In this document: in pieces, positions 26,442 through 33,371 of the stretch
Layout of the letters: each line of letters opens with the position of its first letter
Position numbering within the stretch: the first letter of the stretch is position 1
DNA from: Eubacteriales bacterium
GTDB taxonomy: Bacteria; Bacillota; Clostridia; Lachnospirales; Lachnospiraceae
Length of the DNA stretch: 33,371 nt
NCBI GenBank assembly: GCA_030540255.1
Contig: JAUNWP010000017.1
Coordinates: 2,365 to 35,735, forward strand
Reading direction: 5' to 3'
Made by a program: the position numbers and the translations under genes
Notes under the pieces: generated by a model
What the model saw: only the letters and a program-made list of their open reading frames with translations
Told to the model about the DNA's origin: nothing
The model's database searches: none

Positions 26442-28180
26442 GCAGCAACTGGTTTATATACACAAAAAAAGCGGATTTCAAAGCAATTGCCGATAAATTC
26501 GGTATAGATCAAGTAACAGCAAGGATACTGAGGAACAGAGACATTGTAAGTGAAAAGGATATTGAACTCTTTCTGCATGGCGGAATATCCGATATGAATG
26601 ATCCCAAGCTGCTTCCGGATATAGATAAGGCCGCCGGGCTTGTTAAGGCTGCGATACAGACAAAAAGGAAGATACGAATAGTCGGGGACTATGATATAGA
26701 CGGAGTATGTTCGACGGCAATTTTGCTGAAAGCCCTGAGGCAAGCGGGTGCGAATGTTGATGCCCGTATACCGGACAGAATTAATGACGGATACGGAATA
26801 AACAGGCGTCTTGTAGATGAAGCCGTATCGGATGGAGTATCACTGATACTGACCTGCGATAACGGTATTGCGGCGGTGGATGAATTAAAGCTTGCCAAAG
26901 ACAACGATATAACAGTGGTCGTGACGGATCATCATAATGTAAGAAAAGATGATAATGGCAATGATATACTGCCGCCGGCAGATGCTGTGGTGGATGTTAA
27001 GCGTGAAGGAAGTACTTATCCTGCACAGGAGATATGCGGAGCGGTCACAGCATGGAAGCTTATAGGACAGATCTATGCAGCATTGGGCATGGATGAAAGC
27101 GCATGGCTCAGATATATTGAGCTTGCCGCAATAGCAACTATAGGCGACATCATGCCGCTTGTCGGAGAAAACCGCATTATAGTAAAAGAAGGCCTTAAAG
27201 TGTTGAACGGTGGAGTGCGCCCGGACGGAAGCGGGGAATATGGCTGCGGAAATCTCGGATTGCGCAGTCTGATCTCTGCGCTTGATCTTGACGGACATGA
27301 ACTCAGCGCTTATCACATAGGCTTTATGATAGGACCTTGTATCAATGCGGGAGGCAGACTTGAGTCTGCGGACATAGCTCTCAGACTGTTTACGACAGAA
27401 GATAAAAATGAAGCAATGCTTCTTGCGGGGCATCTGCGTGAGCTTAACGAAGAACGCAAAGCCATGACCGAAACCGGAGTTAAGGAAGGCATAAAGGCAA
27501 TAGAGGAAGGCTTTCTTAACGATAAGATACTTGTGGTGCATATACCGGGACTTCATGAATCTCTTGCCGGTATAGTTGCCGGTCGTCTGCGTGAGGCTTA
27601 CGGAAGACCTGTCATAGTTGTGACGGATGCCAAGGAGGGCTTAAAGGGAAGCGGAAGATCCATAGAAAGCTATGACATGTTTGAGGGACTGTGCAAGGCT
27701 TCGGAGCTTATGACAAAGTTCGGAGGTCATAAACTTGCCGCAGGACTGAGCCTTAATGCCGATAAACTTGATGAGCTGAGAAAAAAGCTGAACGAGGATG
27801 CGCTGCTTAGTGATGAAGATCTTATAGGAAAAGTCTGGATCGATGCCGCAATGCCTATAGCTTATATAAATGAGAAGCTTATTAATGAGATAGAAGCGCT
27901 TGCACCTTACGGCAAGGATTTCGAGAAGCCCATATTTGCGGCAAAAGATATAAGCTTCACTGATAAAAGGGTACTCGGGAAGCAGAAAAATGTCCTGAAG
28001 CTCAGACTACAGGATACTTATGGTGCAAGCATTGATGCCGTCATGTTCGGTGATGCCGAAAAAATGAGCAGGGAGCTTGATGGGGCAAAGAGGCTTAGTA
28101 TACTGTACTACCCCAAGATCAATGAATATGCAGGAAGAAGAAGCATACAGATAGAGCTTGCAGACATTCGGATTTCTTGA
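26438..28180 (+). CDS. recJ: Single-stranded-DNA-specific exonuclease RecJ
   Basis: 5'-3' exonuclease on single-stranded DNA in recombination and repair. The 580-residue product carries the DHH-family motifs: DYDIDGVCSTA (84-94), CDNGIAA (140-146), TDHHN (163-167), the AAIATIGDIMPL motif, and the DHHA1 segment with GGHKLAAGL. A C-terminal OB-like domain follows. The ATG overlaps the barstar stop by four bases and has no good ribosome binding site, so translation is probably coupled to the inhibitor gene. Confidence 0.95.
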   Translation: MSSNWFIYTKKADFKAIADKFGIDQVTARILRNRDIVSEKDIELFLHGGISDMNDPKLLPDIDKAAGLVKAAIQTKRKIRIVGDYDIDGVCSTAILLKALRQAGANVDARIPDRINDGYGINRRLVDEAVSDGVSLILTCDNGIAAVDELKLAKDNDITVVVTDHHNVRKDDNGNDILPPADAVVDVKREGSTYPAQEICGAVTAWKLIGQIYAALGMDESAWLRYIELAAIATIGDIMPLVGENRIIVKEGLKVLNGGVRPDGSGEYGCGNLGLRSLISALDLDGHELSAYHIGFMIGPCINAGGRLESADIALRLFTTEDKNEAMLLAGHLRELNEERKAMTETGVKEGIKAIEEGFLNDKILVVHIPGLHESLAGIVAGRLREAYGRPVIVVTDAKEGLKGSGRSIESYDMFEGLCKASELMTKFGGHKLAAGLSLNADKLDELRKKLNEDALLSDEDLIGKVWIDAAMPIAYINEKLINEIEALAPYGKDFEKPIFAAKDISFTDKRVLGKQKNVLKLRLQDTYGASIDAVMFGDAEKMSRELDGAKRLSILYYPKINEYAGRRSIQIELADIRIS

Positions 28181-28205
28181 CAGTTTCTGCTTTGGTTGGT
28201 AAGAT
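28177..28205 (+). promoter_or_regulatory. Promoter of the DtxR/MntR-type regulator
   Basis: Perfect TTGACA (28177-28182, overlapping the recJ stop) and TAAGAT (28200-28205) with a 17-bp spacer. Confidence 0.68.
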
Positions 28206-28243
28206 TGCTATATTGTATTATATAATTATTGCGGAGTGTTGAA

Positions 28244-28612
28244 GTGGCATTAAGTAAAAGTGAATCCAGAGAGGATTATATAGAATCAATACTTGTATTA
28301 AAGCGCGAGAGAGGTGCTGTCAGGAGTATCGATATTGCCAATCATTTCGGTTATTCGAGACCAAGCATCAGCCGTGCGGTAGGTCTGCTGCGCAAGGAAG
28401 AATTAATAACCGTGGATGACAGCGGGTACATTGAACTTACACCTCACGGCATGGAACTGGCGAAGAAGGTTTATTCGAGACACAGGACGCTTATAAAGTT
28501 TTTGGAAAAGCTCGGAGTGAGTCCGGAGGTTGCCGAAAATGACGCTTGCCGTATCGAGCATATACTGAGCCAGGAAAGCATGGATAGGATCAAGGACTTT
28601 ATTGACGAATGA
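28244..28612 (+). CDS. DtxR/MntR-family metal-dependent transcriptional regulator
   Basis: Short metalloregulator (122 residues) without an SH3-like domain, the MntR-type layout. A winged helix (about 8-75) is followed by a helical dimerisation and metal-binding domain. Aligned with B. subtilis MntR, ligands D8, E11, H77, E102 and H103 correspond to D11, E14, H80, E105 and H106, but E99 is replaced by C102, a residue typical of the iron-sensing DtxR site. The metal is therefore uncertain. I chose GTG 28244, seven bases after GGAG; TTG 28229 is the other in-frame option. It is transcribed alone and no transporter is next to it. Confidence 0.88.
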   Translation: MALSKSESREDYIESILVLKRERGAVRSIDIANHFGYSRPSISRAVGLLRKEELITVDDSGYIELTPHGMELAKKVYSRHRTLIKFLEKLGVSPEVAENDACRIEHILSQESMDRIKDFIDE

Positions 28613-28650
28613 GTTCGGTATAAAAATATTTAAAATCGGACTTTTTTAGT

Positions 28651-28678
28651 TTGACAAATAGTATTATTATGATATAAT
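28651..28678 (+). promoter_or_regulatory. Promoter of tRNA-Arg
   Basis: Perfect TTGACA (28651-28656) and perfect TATAAT (28673-28678), 16-bp spacer, about 22 bases before the mature tRNA. It is the strongest promoter in the window by consensus. Confidence 0.88.
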
Positions 28679-28700
28679 ACTGTTTGCGTCTGATGACCGT

Positions 28701-28774
28701 GCACTAGTAGCTCAATTGGATAGAGCGTTCGGCTACGGACCGAAAGGTTGGGAGTTCGAGCCTTCTCTGGTGCA
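28701..28774 (+). tRNA. tRNA-Arg (anticodon ACG)
   Basis: A 74-base cloverleaf: acceptor GCACTAG with CTGGTGC (one G-U pair), D-arm from TAGCTCAATTGGATAGAGC, anticodon stem TTCGG/CCGAA with loop CTACGGA giving anticodon ACG, and a T-arm with TTCGAGC loop. The T-stem has two G-U pairs. Discriminator A is present and CCA is not encoded. The ACG anticodon is normally edited to ICG and reads CGU, CGC and CGA. It has its own promoter and terminator. Confidence 0.95.
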
Positions 28775-28784
28775 TCAGATCTTA

Positions 28785-28816
28785 CCCGAGTCCATATAGG
28801 ACTCGGGATTTTTTTT
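28785..28816 (+). terminator. Rho-independent terminator of tRNA-Arg
   Basis: CCCGAGTCC and GGACTCGGG pair perfectly (9 bp) around ATATA, followed by an eight-base T-run. The second structured repeat begins inside the end of this T-run. Confidence 0.95.
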
Positions 28817-28982
28817 ATCGATTAAAGCCGGAGTGCAGTCGTAGAAGCGGCAGCTTGCTGACGCGAAGACGACTATAGGACGGCTAAACGAAAATGAGCA
28901 CAAAGTGCCGATAGGCACGGGTGCGAATTTTCGTAGGATTGCGAGAGTACGGAGTACGAAGCAATCCGTAATTAATCGATAA
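28815..28982 (+). repeat. Structured intergenic repeat, copy 2
   Basis: Same length, same bounding 11-bp inverted repeats and same internal layout as the copy at 23736-23903. The 3' half is nearly identical, while the 5' third has diverged. The apical hairpin is GTGCC-GATA-GGCAC (28905-28918) in place of GCTTC-GAAA-GAAGC, so both sides changed together. In the 5' domain AGTCGT pairs perfectly with ACGACT here and through a G-U pair in the other copy. Confidence 0.87.
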
Positions 28983-28985
28983 GCG

Positions 28986-29009
28986 GATTAAAGCCGGAGT
29001 GCAACTGTA
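28986..29009 (+). repeat. Truncated 5' fragment of the structured repeat
   Basis: These 24 bases (GATTAAAGCCGGAGTGCAAC and four more) match the beginning of copy 2 with few differences and then stop just before the thyA ribosome binding site. It looks like a remnant of a tandem or nested insertion. The rest of the gap up to thyA holds only the ribosome binding site. Confidence 0.7.
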
Positions 29010-29027
29010 TAAAAGAGGAACAGATAT

Positions 29028-29876
29028 ATGGCATACGCAGATGATGTTTTTATAAAAATGTGCAGAGATATACTTGACGGAGGACAGGATACTTCAGGTG
29101 AAAAGGTACGTCCGCATTGGGAGGACGGAACGCCTGCATATACCATTAAGAAATTCGGAGTAGTCAACAGATACGATCTCAGCAAGGAATTTCCTATACT
29201 GACACTCAGAAAGACGGCATTAAAGTCGGCAACAGATGAGCTGTTGTGGATATGGCAGAAAAAGTCCAACAATATCAACGAGCTTAATTCACATATATGG
29301 GATGAGTGGGCTGATCCGGACGGAAGCATAGGAAAGGCCTACGGATACCAGCTCGGTGTCAAGCATCAGTACAAGGAAGGTATGTTCGATCAGGTTGACA
29401 GGGTACTCTACGACCTTAAGAACAACCCGTACAGCCGCCGCATAATGACGAATATCTATACCTTCAGCGATCTGCATGAGATGAATCTGTATCCCTGTGC
29501 CTACAGTATGACTTTTAATTGCACAAGGAATCCGAATACAGGCAGACTTGTACTTAACGGAGTGCTTAACCAGCGTTCAAACGATGTGCTTGCGGCAAAC
29601 AACTGGAATGTCGCGCAGTATGCCGTACTTATGCATATGTTTGCGCAGGTAAGCGACATGGAAGTCGGAGAGCTTGTGCATATGATAGCGGATGCACATA
29701 TATATGACAGACATGTGCCACTTATAAAGGAGCTTATAAGCCGTACACCATATCCGGCACCTAAGTTCGAGCTTAATCCGGATGTTAAGGACTTTTATGA
29801 TTTTACTCCGGATGATATAAAGCTTACGGATTATAAGTTTGGTGAACAGATCAAAAATATACCTATAGCGGTGTGA
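29028..29876 (+). CDS. thyA: Thymidylate synthase (ThyA type)
   Basis: Methylates dUMP to dTMP using methylene-tetrahydrofolate, which yields dihydrofolate. The 282-residue product has the catalytic cysteine C157 in NLYPCAYSMTF, RRIMTNIY before it, and the nucleotide-binding QRSNDVLAANNWNVAQYA after it. GAGGAAC lies about eight bases upstream of the ATG. folA follows directly and recycles the dihydrofolate. The promoter is not obvious; the repeat and its fragment lie directly upstream. Confidence 0.95.
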   Translation: MAYADDVFIKMCRDILDGGQDTSGEKVRPHWEDGTPAYTIKKFGVVNRYDLSKEFPILTLRKTALKSATDELLWIWQKKSNNINELNSHIWDEWADPDGSIGKAYGYQLGVKHQYKEGMFDQVDRVLYDLKNNPYSRRIMTNIYTFSDLHEMNLYPCAYSMTFNCTRNPNTGRLVLNGVLNQRSNDVLAANNWNVAQYAVLMHMFAQVSDMEVGELVHMIADAHIYDRHVPLIKELISRTPYPAPKFELNPDVKDFYDFTPDDIKLTDYKFGEQIKNIPIAV

Positions 29877-29882
29877 GTGAAT

Positions 29883-30509
29883 ATGAAAGCAATTGTTAAT
29901 GTAAATGAAAACTGGGGCATAGGCTGTGAGGGAGACTTATTGGTAAATATCCCGGAGGATATGAAGTTTTTCCGTGCACAAACGGCGGGTTCAGTCGTGA
30001 TCATGGGAAGAAAGACATTAGAGAGCTTCCCGGGAGGCAAGCCGCTTAAGGGAAGAGTCAATCTTGTGCTTACAAGGGATGCGGACAGGATATCCGGTTC
30101 CGGAATAGAAGCAGCCGATGTGTATCTTAGATCTACGGAAAGCGAAGCTGATAAGAAAAGATTCAGGGAGCTTTGCAATGAGCTTATATCAAAGAAAGCG
30201 CTGCCGGCATCGGAGAGACAGACTGTGCTTGCGACTGTAAATACTCCGGAGGAAGCCTTTAAGCTTTGCGAGGGACTTGATAAGGAGTCGGTATTTGTTA
30301 TAGGCGGAGCATCTGTGTATGAGCTTATGCTTAAGTACTGCGACAGCTGTATAGTGACGATAAACGACAGCATGAGAGAAGCGGATACATATTTTCCTGA
30401 TCTGTATGAGCTAAGCGAATGGGAGCATGCGGTCAAAGGTGAAGAAAAGGAATATGAAGGCATACACTACCACTTTGACAGCTTTGTAAGAAAGGCCGAG
30501 GATGCTTAA
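29883..30509 (+). CDS. folA: Dihydrofolate reductase with internal extension
   Basis: Reduces dihydrofolate with NADPH, completing the cycle opened by ThyA. The 208-residue product has IVNVNENWGIGCEGDLLVNIPEDMKFF at the start with the active-site acid in PEDM, the NADPH motif VVIMGRKTLESFPGG, and FVIGGASVYELML. It is longer than the usual 160 residues because of roughly 45 extra residues, charged and probably helical, between the VNLVLTRD strand and the VNTPEEAF helix. GTG 29877, directly after the thyA stop, is another possible start. Confidence 0.92.
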   Translation: MKAIVNVNENWGIGCEGDLLVNIPEDMKFFRAQTAGSVVIMGRKTLESFPGGKPLKGRVNLVLTRDADRISGSGIEAADVYLRSTESEADKKRFRELCNELISKKALPASERQTVLATVNTPEEAFKLCEGLDKESVFVIGGASVYELMLKYCDSCIVTINDSMREADTYFPDLYELSEWEHAVKGEEKEYEGIHYHFDSFVRKAEDA

Positions 30510-31275
30510 GGAATTTGATTACAAACTGAATAATATTCATTTTGAGGAGATAGACTCCACCAATAATTATGCGAAGCGCCTTATAGAGGAATACAGGACT
30601 GCGGGCAAAGACTTGGATCGTAATATCCTTATCAGTGCGGATGTGCAGACAGCGGGGCGCGGCAGGAGCGGCAAGAGCTTTGCTTCCCCTTTCGGCAGCA
30701 ACATTTACATGACGCTTATACTTAAGCTTGACGAGCTCCCGGAGGATTGCATGCTTATTACGCCTGCGGTTGCGGTAGGTGCATTGCAGGCTCTCGAGGC
30801 AGCGGGAAGCGAGAGAATCGGGATCAAGTGGGTCAACGATCTGTTTCTTCACGGAAAAAAGGTGAGCGGAATCCTGACCGAAGCCGTATTTGATAAAACA
30901 GGAACAAGGATAGAATATGCCATTATAGGTATCGGCATAGATATAGACATGGATCTTACGAAGCTTCCCGATGATTTAAAGGATATTGTCGGAAGTATTA
31001 CCGGGCTTAAGCTTGATAAGAAAGAGATGACTATAAGCCTTGCCGAGCATATAAGCAAGGCTGTTGCAAGAGTTTTTGAGGATAAAGAGAGCATATTGGA
31101 CATTTACAGAGACAGATCCGTGCTGATAGGCGAAGCTGTCACCTGGAACGACGGAAGCGGCAGTCATACAGGCAGAGTTGTTAATATCAATGCCAATGCC
31201 AATCTTGTTGTTGATGAGGCGGGTACGGAACGTATACTGATGTCGGGCGAGGTCTCTGTCAGGAAAGCGAAATAA
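30502..31275 (+). CDS. birA: Biotin--[acetyl-CoA-carboxylase] ligase, class I
   Basis: Attaches biotin to carboxyl carrier proteins through biotinyl-AMP. The 257-residue product starts directly with the catalytic domain (IHFEEIDSTNNYAKR), has the biotin-binding AGRGRSGKSFASP, the IKWVNDLFLHGKKVSGIL segment, and a small C-terminal SH3-like domain. The N-terminal winged helix of regulatory BirA is absent, so this protein should not repress biotin genes itself. The ATG overlaps the end of folA by eight bases, after GAGG. Confidence 0.94.
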   Translation: MLKEFDYKLNNIHFEEIDSTNNYAKRLIEEYRTAGKDLDRNILISADVQTAGRGRSGKSFASPFGSNIYMTLILKLDELPEDCMLITPAVAVGALQALEAAGSERIGIKWVNDLFLHGKKVSGILTEAVFDKTGTRIEYAIIGIGIDIDMDLTKLPDDLKDIVGSITGLKLDKKEMTISLAEHISKAVARVFEDKESILDIYRDRSVLIGEAVTWNDGSGSHTGRVVNINANANLVVDEAGTERILMSGEVSVRKAK

Positions 31276-31983
31276 ATGAGATTAGATAAGTATTTGTGCG
31301 AGTCCGGAAAGGGTACACGCACGGAAGTTAAAAAACAGATTTCACGCGGTGCGGTAAGCGTTAACTGTACGATTATCAAGGATGCCGGATATAAGATAGA
31401 TGAAAATGCCGACAGAGTCAGCATTGACGGCGTTGAGGTAAAATATGCGGACTTTGAGTACTATATGCTCAATAAGCCGCAGGGTGTCATATCGGCATCG
31501 AGAGATAAGCGCGGAGGCAAGACTCTGTGCGTAACAGATCTTATCAGAGAGAAGATACGTTCGGATCTTTTCCCGGTAGGAAGACTGGATAAGGATACCG
31601 AAGGCTTGCTTATAATCACTAATGACGGTGATATGGCGCACAGACTGCTTTCACCAAAGAGGCATGTGGATAAGACTTATTATGCGGAGCTTGACGGCAA
31701 GATACTGCCTGATGCGGCAGAACGTATCATGGCAGGTGTGGATATCGGAGACGATAAGCCGACAATGCCTTGTCAGGTCAATATGCTTTCCGACAGCAGC
31801 TGCTTTATAACCATTCATGAGGGGCGTTATCATGAGATAAAGCGCATGTTTAAGACTGAAGGAAGGACTGTGACCTATCTTAAACGCATATCTATGGGTC
31901 CGATATCGCTTGATCCCGAGCTTGCACCGGGTGAATACCGATTACTTACGGATAAGGAGACAGAGCTCCTTAAAAATGCATAA
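31276..31983 (+). CDS. rsuA: RsuA-family rRNA pseudouridine synthase
   Basis: Isomerises a uridine in rRNA; the family member in the short class most often modifies 16S U516, but the target is inferred. The 235-residue protein has an N-terminal S4 RNA-binding domain (MRLDKYLCESG to about 60), then the catalytic domain with YMLNKPQGVISA and the active-site motif GRLDKDTEGLLIITNDG (catalytic Asp in RLD), and HEIKRMFK near the C-terminus. The ATG follows the birA stop with no gap; AGGAAAG inside birA is the ribosome binding site. Confidence 0.92.
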   Translation: MRLDKYLCESGKGTRTEVKKQISRGAVSVNCTIIKDAGYKIDENADRVSIDGVEVKYADFEYYMLNKPQGVISASRDKRGGKTLCVTDLIREKIRSDLFPVGRLDKDTEGLLIITNDGDMAHRLLSPKRHVDKTYYAELDGKILPDAAERIMAGVDIGDDKPTMPCQVNMLSDSSCFITIHEGRYHEIKRMFKTEGRTVTYLKRISMGPISLDPELAPGEYRLLTDKETELLKNA

Positions 31984-32000
31984 AAAGGAAGTGAATATAT

Positions 32001-32885
32001 ATGTCGGAAAACAAGGATTATATTATAAGAGCAACGGCTGCGGAAGGCATGATCAGAGCCTTTGCAGCAACAACAAGGGAAACAGTTGAGACCGCAAGGA
32101 TACTTCATAACACCTCACCTATAGCGACTGCGGCACTCGGCAGACTGATGACAGGCGCACTTATGATGGGCAGTGATATGAAGAACGACAAGGATCTTCT
32201 GACACTCAAGATCAATTGCGACGGGCCTATAGGAGGGCTTTTGGTTACAGCAGACAGTAAGGGACATGTCAAGGGCTATGTCAACAATCCGGGAGTCATG
32301 CTGCCTCCGAATGAAAGCGGCAAGCTTGATGTCGGCGGAGCACTTGATCTCGGAGTACTTTCTGTTATCAAGGACATCGGTCTCAAAGAGCCGTATGTCG
32401 GACAGACAATACTTGTTACAGGAGAGATCGCAGAGGATCTTACTTATTATCTTGCGACAAGCGAGCAGGTGCCTTCTACAGTAGCACTCGGAGTGCTAAT
32501 GAATAAGGATAATACCGTACGTCAGGCAGGCGGCTTTATGATACAGCTTATGCCGGGCGCGAGCGATGAGATAATCGATAAGCTTGAGAAGCGTATCGGA
32601 GAGATATCAAGCATCACATCCATGCTTGATAAGGATATGAGTCCTGAGGATATACTTAGATTTGTACTCGGAGAGTTTGATCTCAAGATAAATGACAGTA
32701 TGCCTTGCTGTTTTGAATGTGACTGCACAAGAGACCGTGTTTCGCAGGCACTTTTAAGCGTGGGTAAGAAAGAGCTTCAGGATATGATAGATGAGGGCAA
32801 GGATATCGAGCTTCAGTGTCATTTCTGTTCGAAAAAATATAAGTTTACGCCGGAAGAAATACGTGAGATGATGGAAAAGGCTTAA
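32001..32885 (+). CDS. hslO: Redox-regulated chaperone Hsp33
   Basis: Oxidation-activated holdase chaperone that protects unfolding proteins under oxidative stress. The 294-residue product starts DYIIRATAAEGMIRAFAATT and contains GPIGGLLVTADSKGHVKGYV. The C-terminal zinc-binding redox switch is present as FECDC followed by QCHFCSKKY (CxC and CxxC). AAGGAAG precedes the ATG by about eight bases. It is the last gene of the thyA-to-hslO run. No clear terminator follows. Confidence 0.96.
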   Translation: MSENKDYIIRATAAEGMIRAFAATTRETVETARILHNTSPIATAALGRLMTGALMMGSDMKNDKDLLTLKINCDGPIGGLLVTADSKGHVKGYVNNPGVMLPPNESGKLDVGGALDLGVLSVIKDIGLKEPYVGQTILVTGEIAEDLTYYLATSEQVPSTVALGVLMNKDNTVRQAGGFMIQLMPGASDEIIDKLEKRIGEISSITSMLDKDMSPEDILRFVLGEFDLKINDSMPCCFECDCTRDRVSQALLSVGKKELQDMIDEGKDIELQCHFCSKKYKFTPEEIREMMEKA

Positions 32886-32900
32886 AAAACCGATTTTAAT

Positions 32901-32929
32901 TTGTTTTTTCAGGCAAAAGGCGTTATTAT
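32901..32929 (+). promoter_or_regulatory. Possible promoter of the right-edge gene
   Basis: TTGTTT (32901-32906) and TATTAT (32924-32929) with a 17-bp spacer, about 40 bases before the ATG at 32969. Confidence 0.45.
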
Positions 32930-32968
32930 GGAGTAAGCAGATTGCTGATATCCGGTCGGCACATTGCC

Positions 32969-33371
32969 ATGAAAAAAATAAAATATATCAAGTATATAAT
33001 AATTGCAGTCGGTATAATTATATCGGCTGCTTTTTATGTTTTGAGCGGAGAAGCATTTTCCGGAAATGATTCCGAAGGAGGGATCATTATAGCGGGAGAA
33101 GCTTCGCCAGGGGACGCTTTTGTTACAGGCGGCGGAAAGTCTGCTGCAGATTCGGGAGCTTATGCGGAAACGCCGGGAGATTTCCCGGGAAATGCTTCGG
33201 ATAATAAAGAGGCACAAACGGATGATACGTCTTATACAGCATACGAACAAGGAGGAATAGAGGTCAATGCATTTTCATCTGATGCCGAGGAAAAGCTTAG
33301 AGTGTTGATCAAAGCAGCGGTCAGGGAAGAGCTGATGGCTGTCTGTGAGGAAGGGTATCTGGAGCAGGCGC
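32969..33371 (+). CDS. Membrane-anchored or secreted protein, truncated by the window end
   Basis: Only the first 134 residues are present. A basic start (MKKIKYIKY) leads into a hydrophobic segment of about 17 residues, then a Gly/Ala/Ser/Asp-rich low-complexity stretch (about 30-90), then an alpha-helical part EEKLRVLIKAAVREELMAV. This resembles a ComEA-type anchor and linker before a helix-hairpin-helix domain, but the decisive part lies outside, so I do not assign it. The ATG has a poor ribosome binding site. An in-frame TTG at 32942 has GGAG eight bases upstream, but that site would lie before the predicted transcription start. Confidence 0.75.
   Translation, partial: MKKIKYIKYIIIAVGIIISAAFYVLSGEAFSGNDSEGGIIIAGEASPGDAFVTGGGKSAADSGAYAETPGDFPGNASDNKEAQTDDTSYTAYEQGGIEVNAFSSDAEEKLRVLIKAAVREELMAVCEEGYLEQA

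Noticed and set aside
26885..27556. 223-residue minus-strand ORF inside recJ
   Set aside because: Overlaps the conserved DHH core of RecJ on the other strand; no family resemblance.
32886..32910. AAAAAAC...GTTTTTT after hslO as a terminator
   Set aside because: The stem is almost only A-T pairs with a long loop; too weak to call.

Overview
The window is an ordinary chromosomal segment of a low-to-moderate G+C Gram-positive bacterium. Gene content and order fit the Clostridia, most likely Lachnospiraceae (Butyrivibrio-like is my best guess, with low confidence). The supporting points are a CIRCE-controlled hrcA-grpE-dnaK-dnaJ operon, a mraZ-led division and cell-wall cluster with a 10-bp-period MraZ box, a DUF1576 membrane protein beside ftsZ, and strong AGGAGG-type ribosome binding sites with sigma-A-like promoters. 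The spoIIGA-sigE-sigG genes that often follow ftsZ in spore formers are not here; asd follows instead.

Layout. Positions 1-260 hold an unexplained multi-hairpin element, a second dyad over a -35 box, and the hrcA promoter with CIRCE. The heat-shock operon fills 291-5169. lgt (5339-6235) has its own promoter and converges on ppk through a bidirectional terminator. ppx and ppk (minus strand, overlapping) form a polyphosphate operon at 6415-9446. A minus-strand APC-family permease (9760-11238) has a clean promoter and an 18-bp perfect palindrome at its transcription start. From 11698 the division/wall cluster runs mraZ, rsmH, ftsL-like, a class B PBP, mraY, murD, ftsW/spoVE, divIB/ftsQ, a DUF1576 protein and ftsZ. 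murE, murF, murG, murB and murC are absent from this stretch. asd (24066-25073) follows a structured repeat. A barnase-type ribonuclease and its barstar-type inhibitor come next, and the inhibitor gene overlaps recJ by ATGA. A DtxR/MntR-type metalloregulator, a tRNA-Arg(ACG) and a second copy of the structured repeat follow. The right end is a tight run of thyA, folA, birA, an RsuA-type pseudouridine synthase and hslO, then a truncated membrane-anchored protein at the edge.

How the genes work together. The left part is protein quality control (DnaK system; Hsp33 sits at the far right). The middle is peptidoglycan precursor synthesis and septum assembly. asd feeds the aspartate pathway, which can lead to lysine and diaminopimelate. 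thyA and folA are the paired dTMP/folate genes.

Most unusual items: (1) a 168-bp, two-copy element with inverted ends and compensatory base changes in a hairpin, placed both times directly after the U-tract of a Rho-independent terminator; (2) an apparently intact barnase/barstar pair in a housekeeping region, with an acidic-tailed barstar and changes at residues equivalent to known interface positions; (3) the branched inverted-repeat element at 29-155; (4) the palindromic operator candidate of the permease; (5) a metalloregulator whose predicted metal ligands mix the MntR and DtxR patterns. All calls come from reading the sequence; no database search was run.
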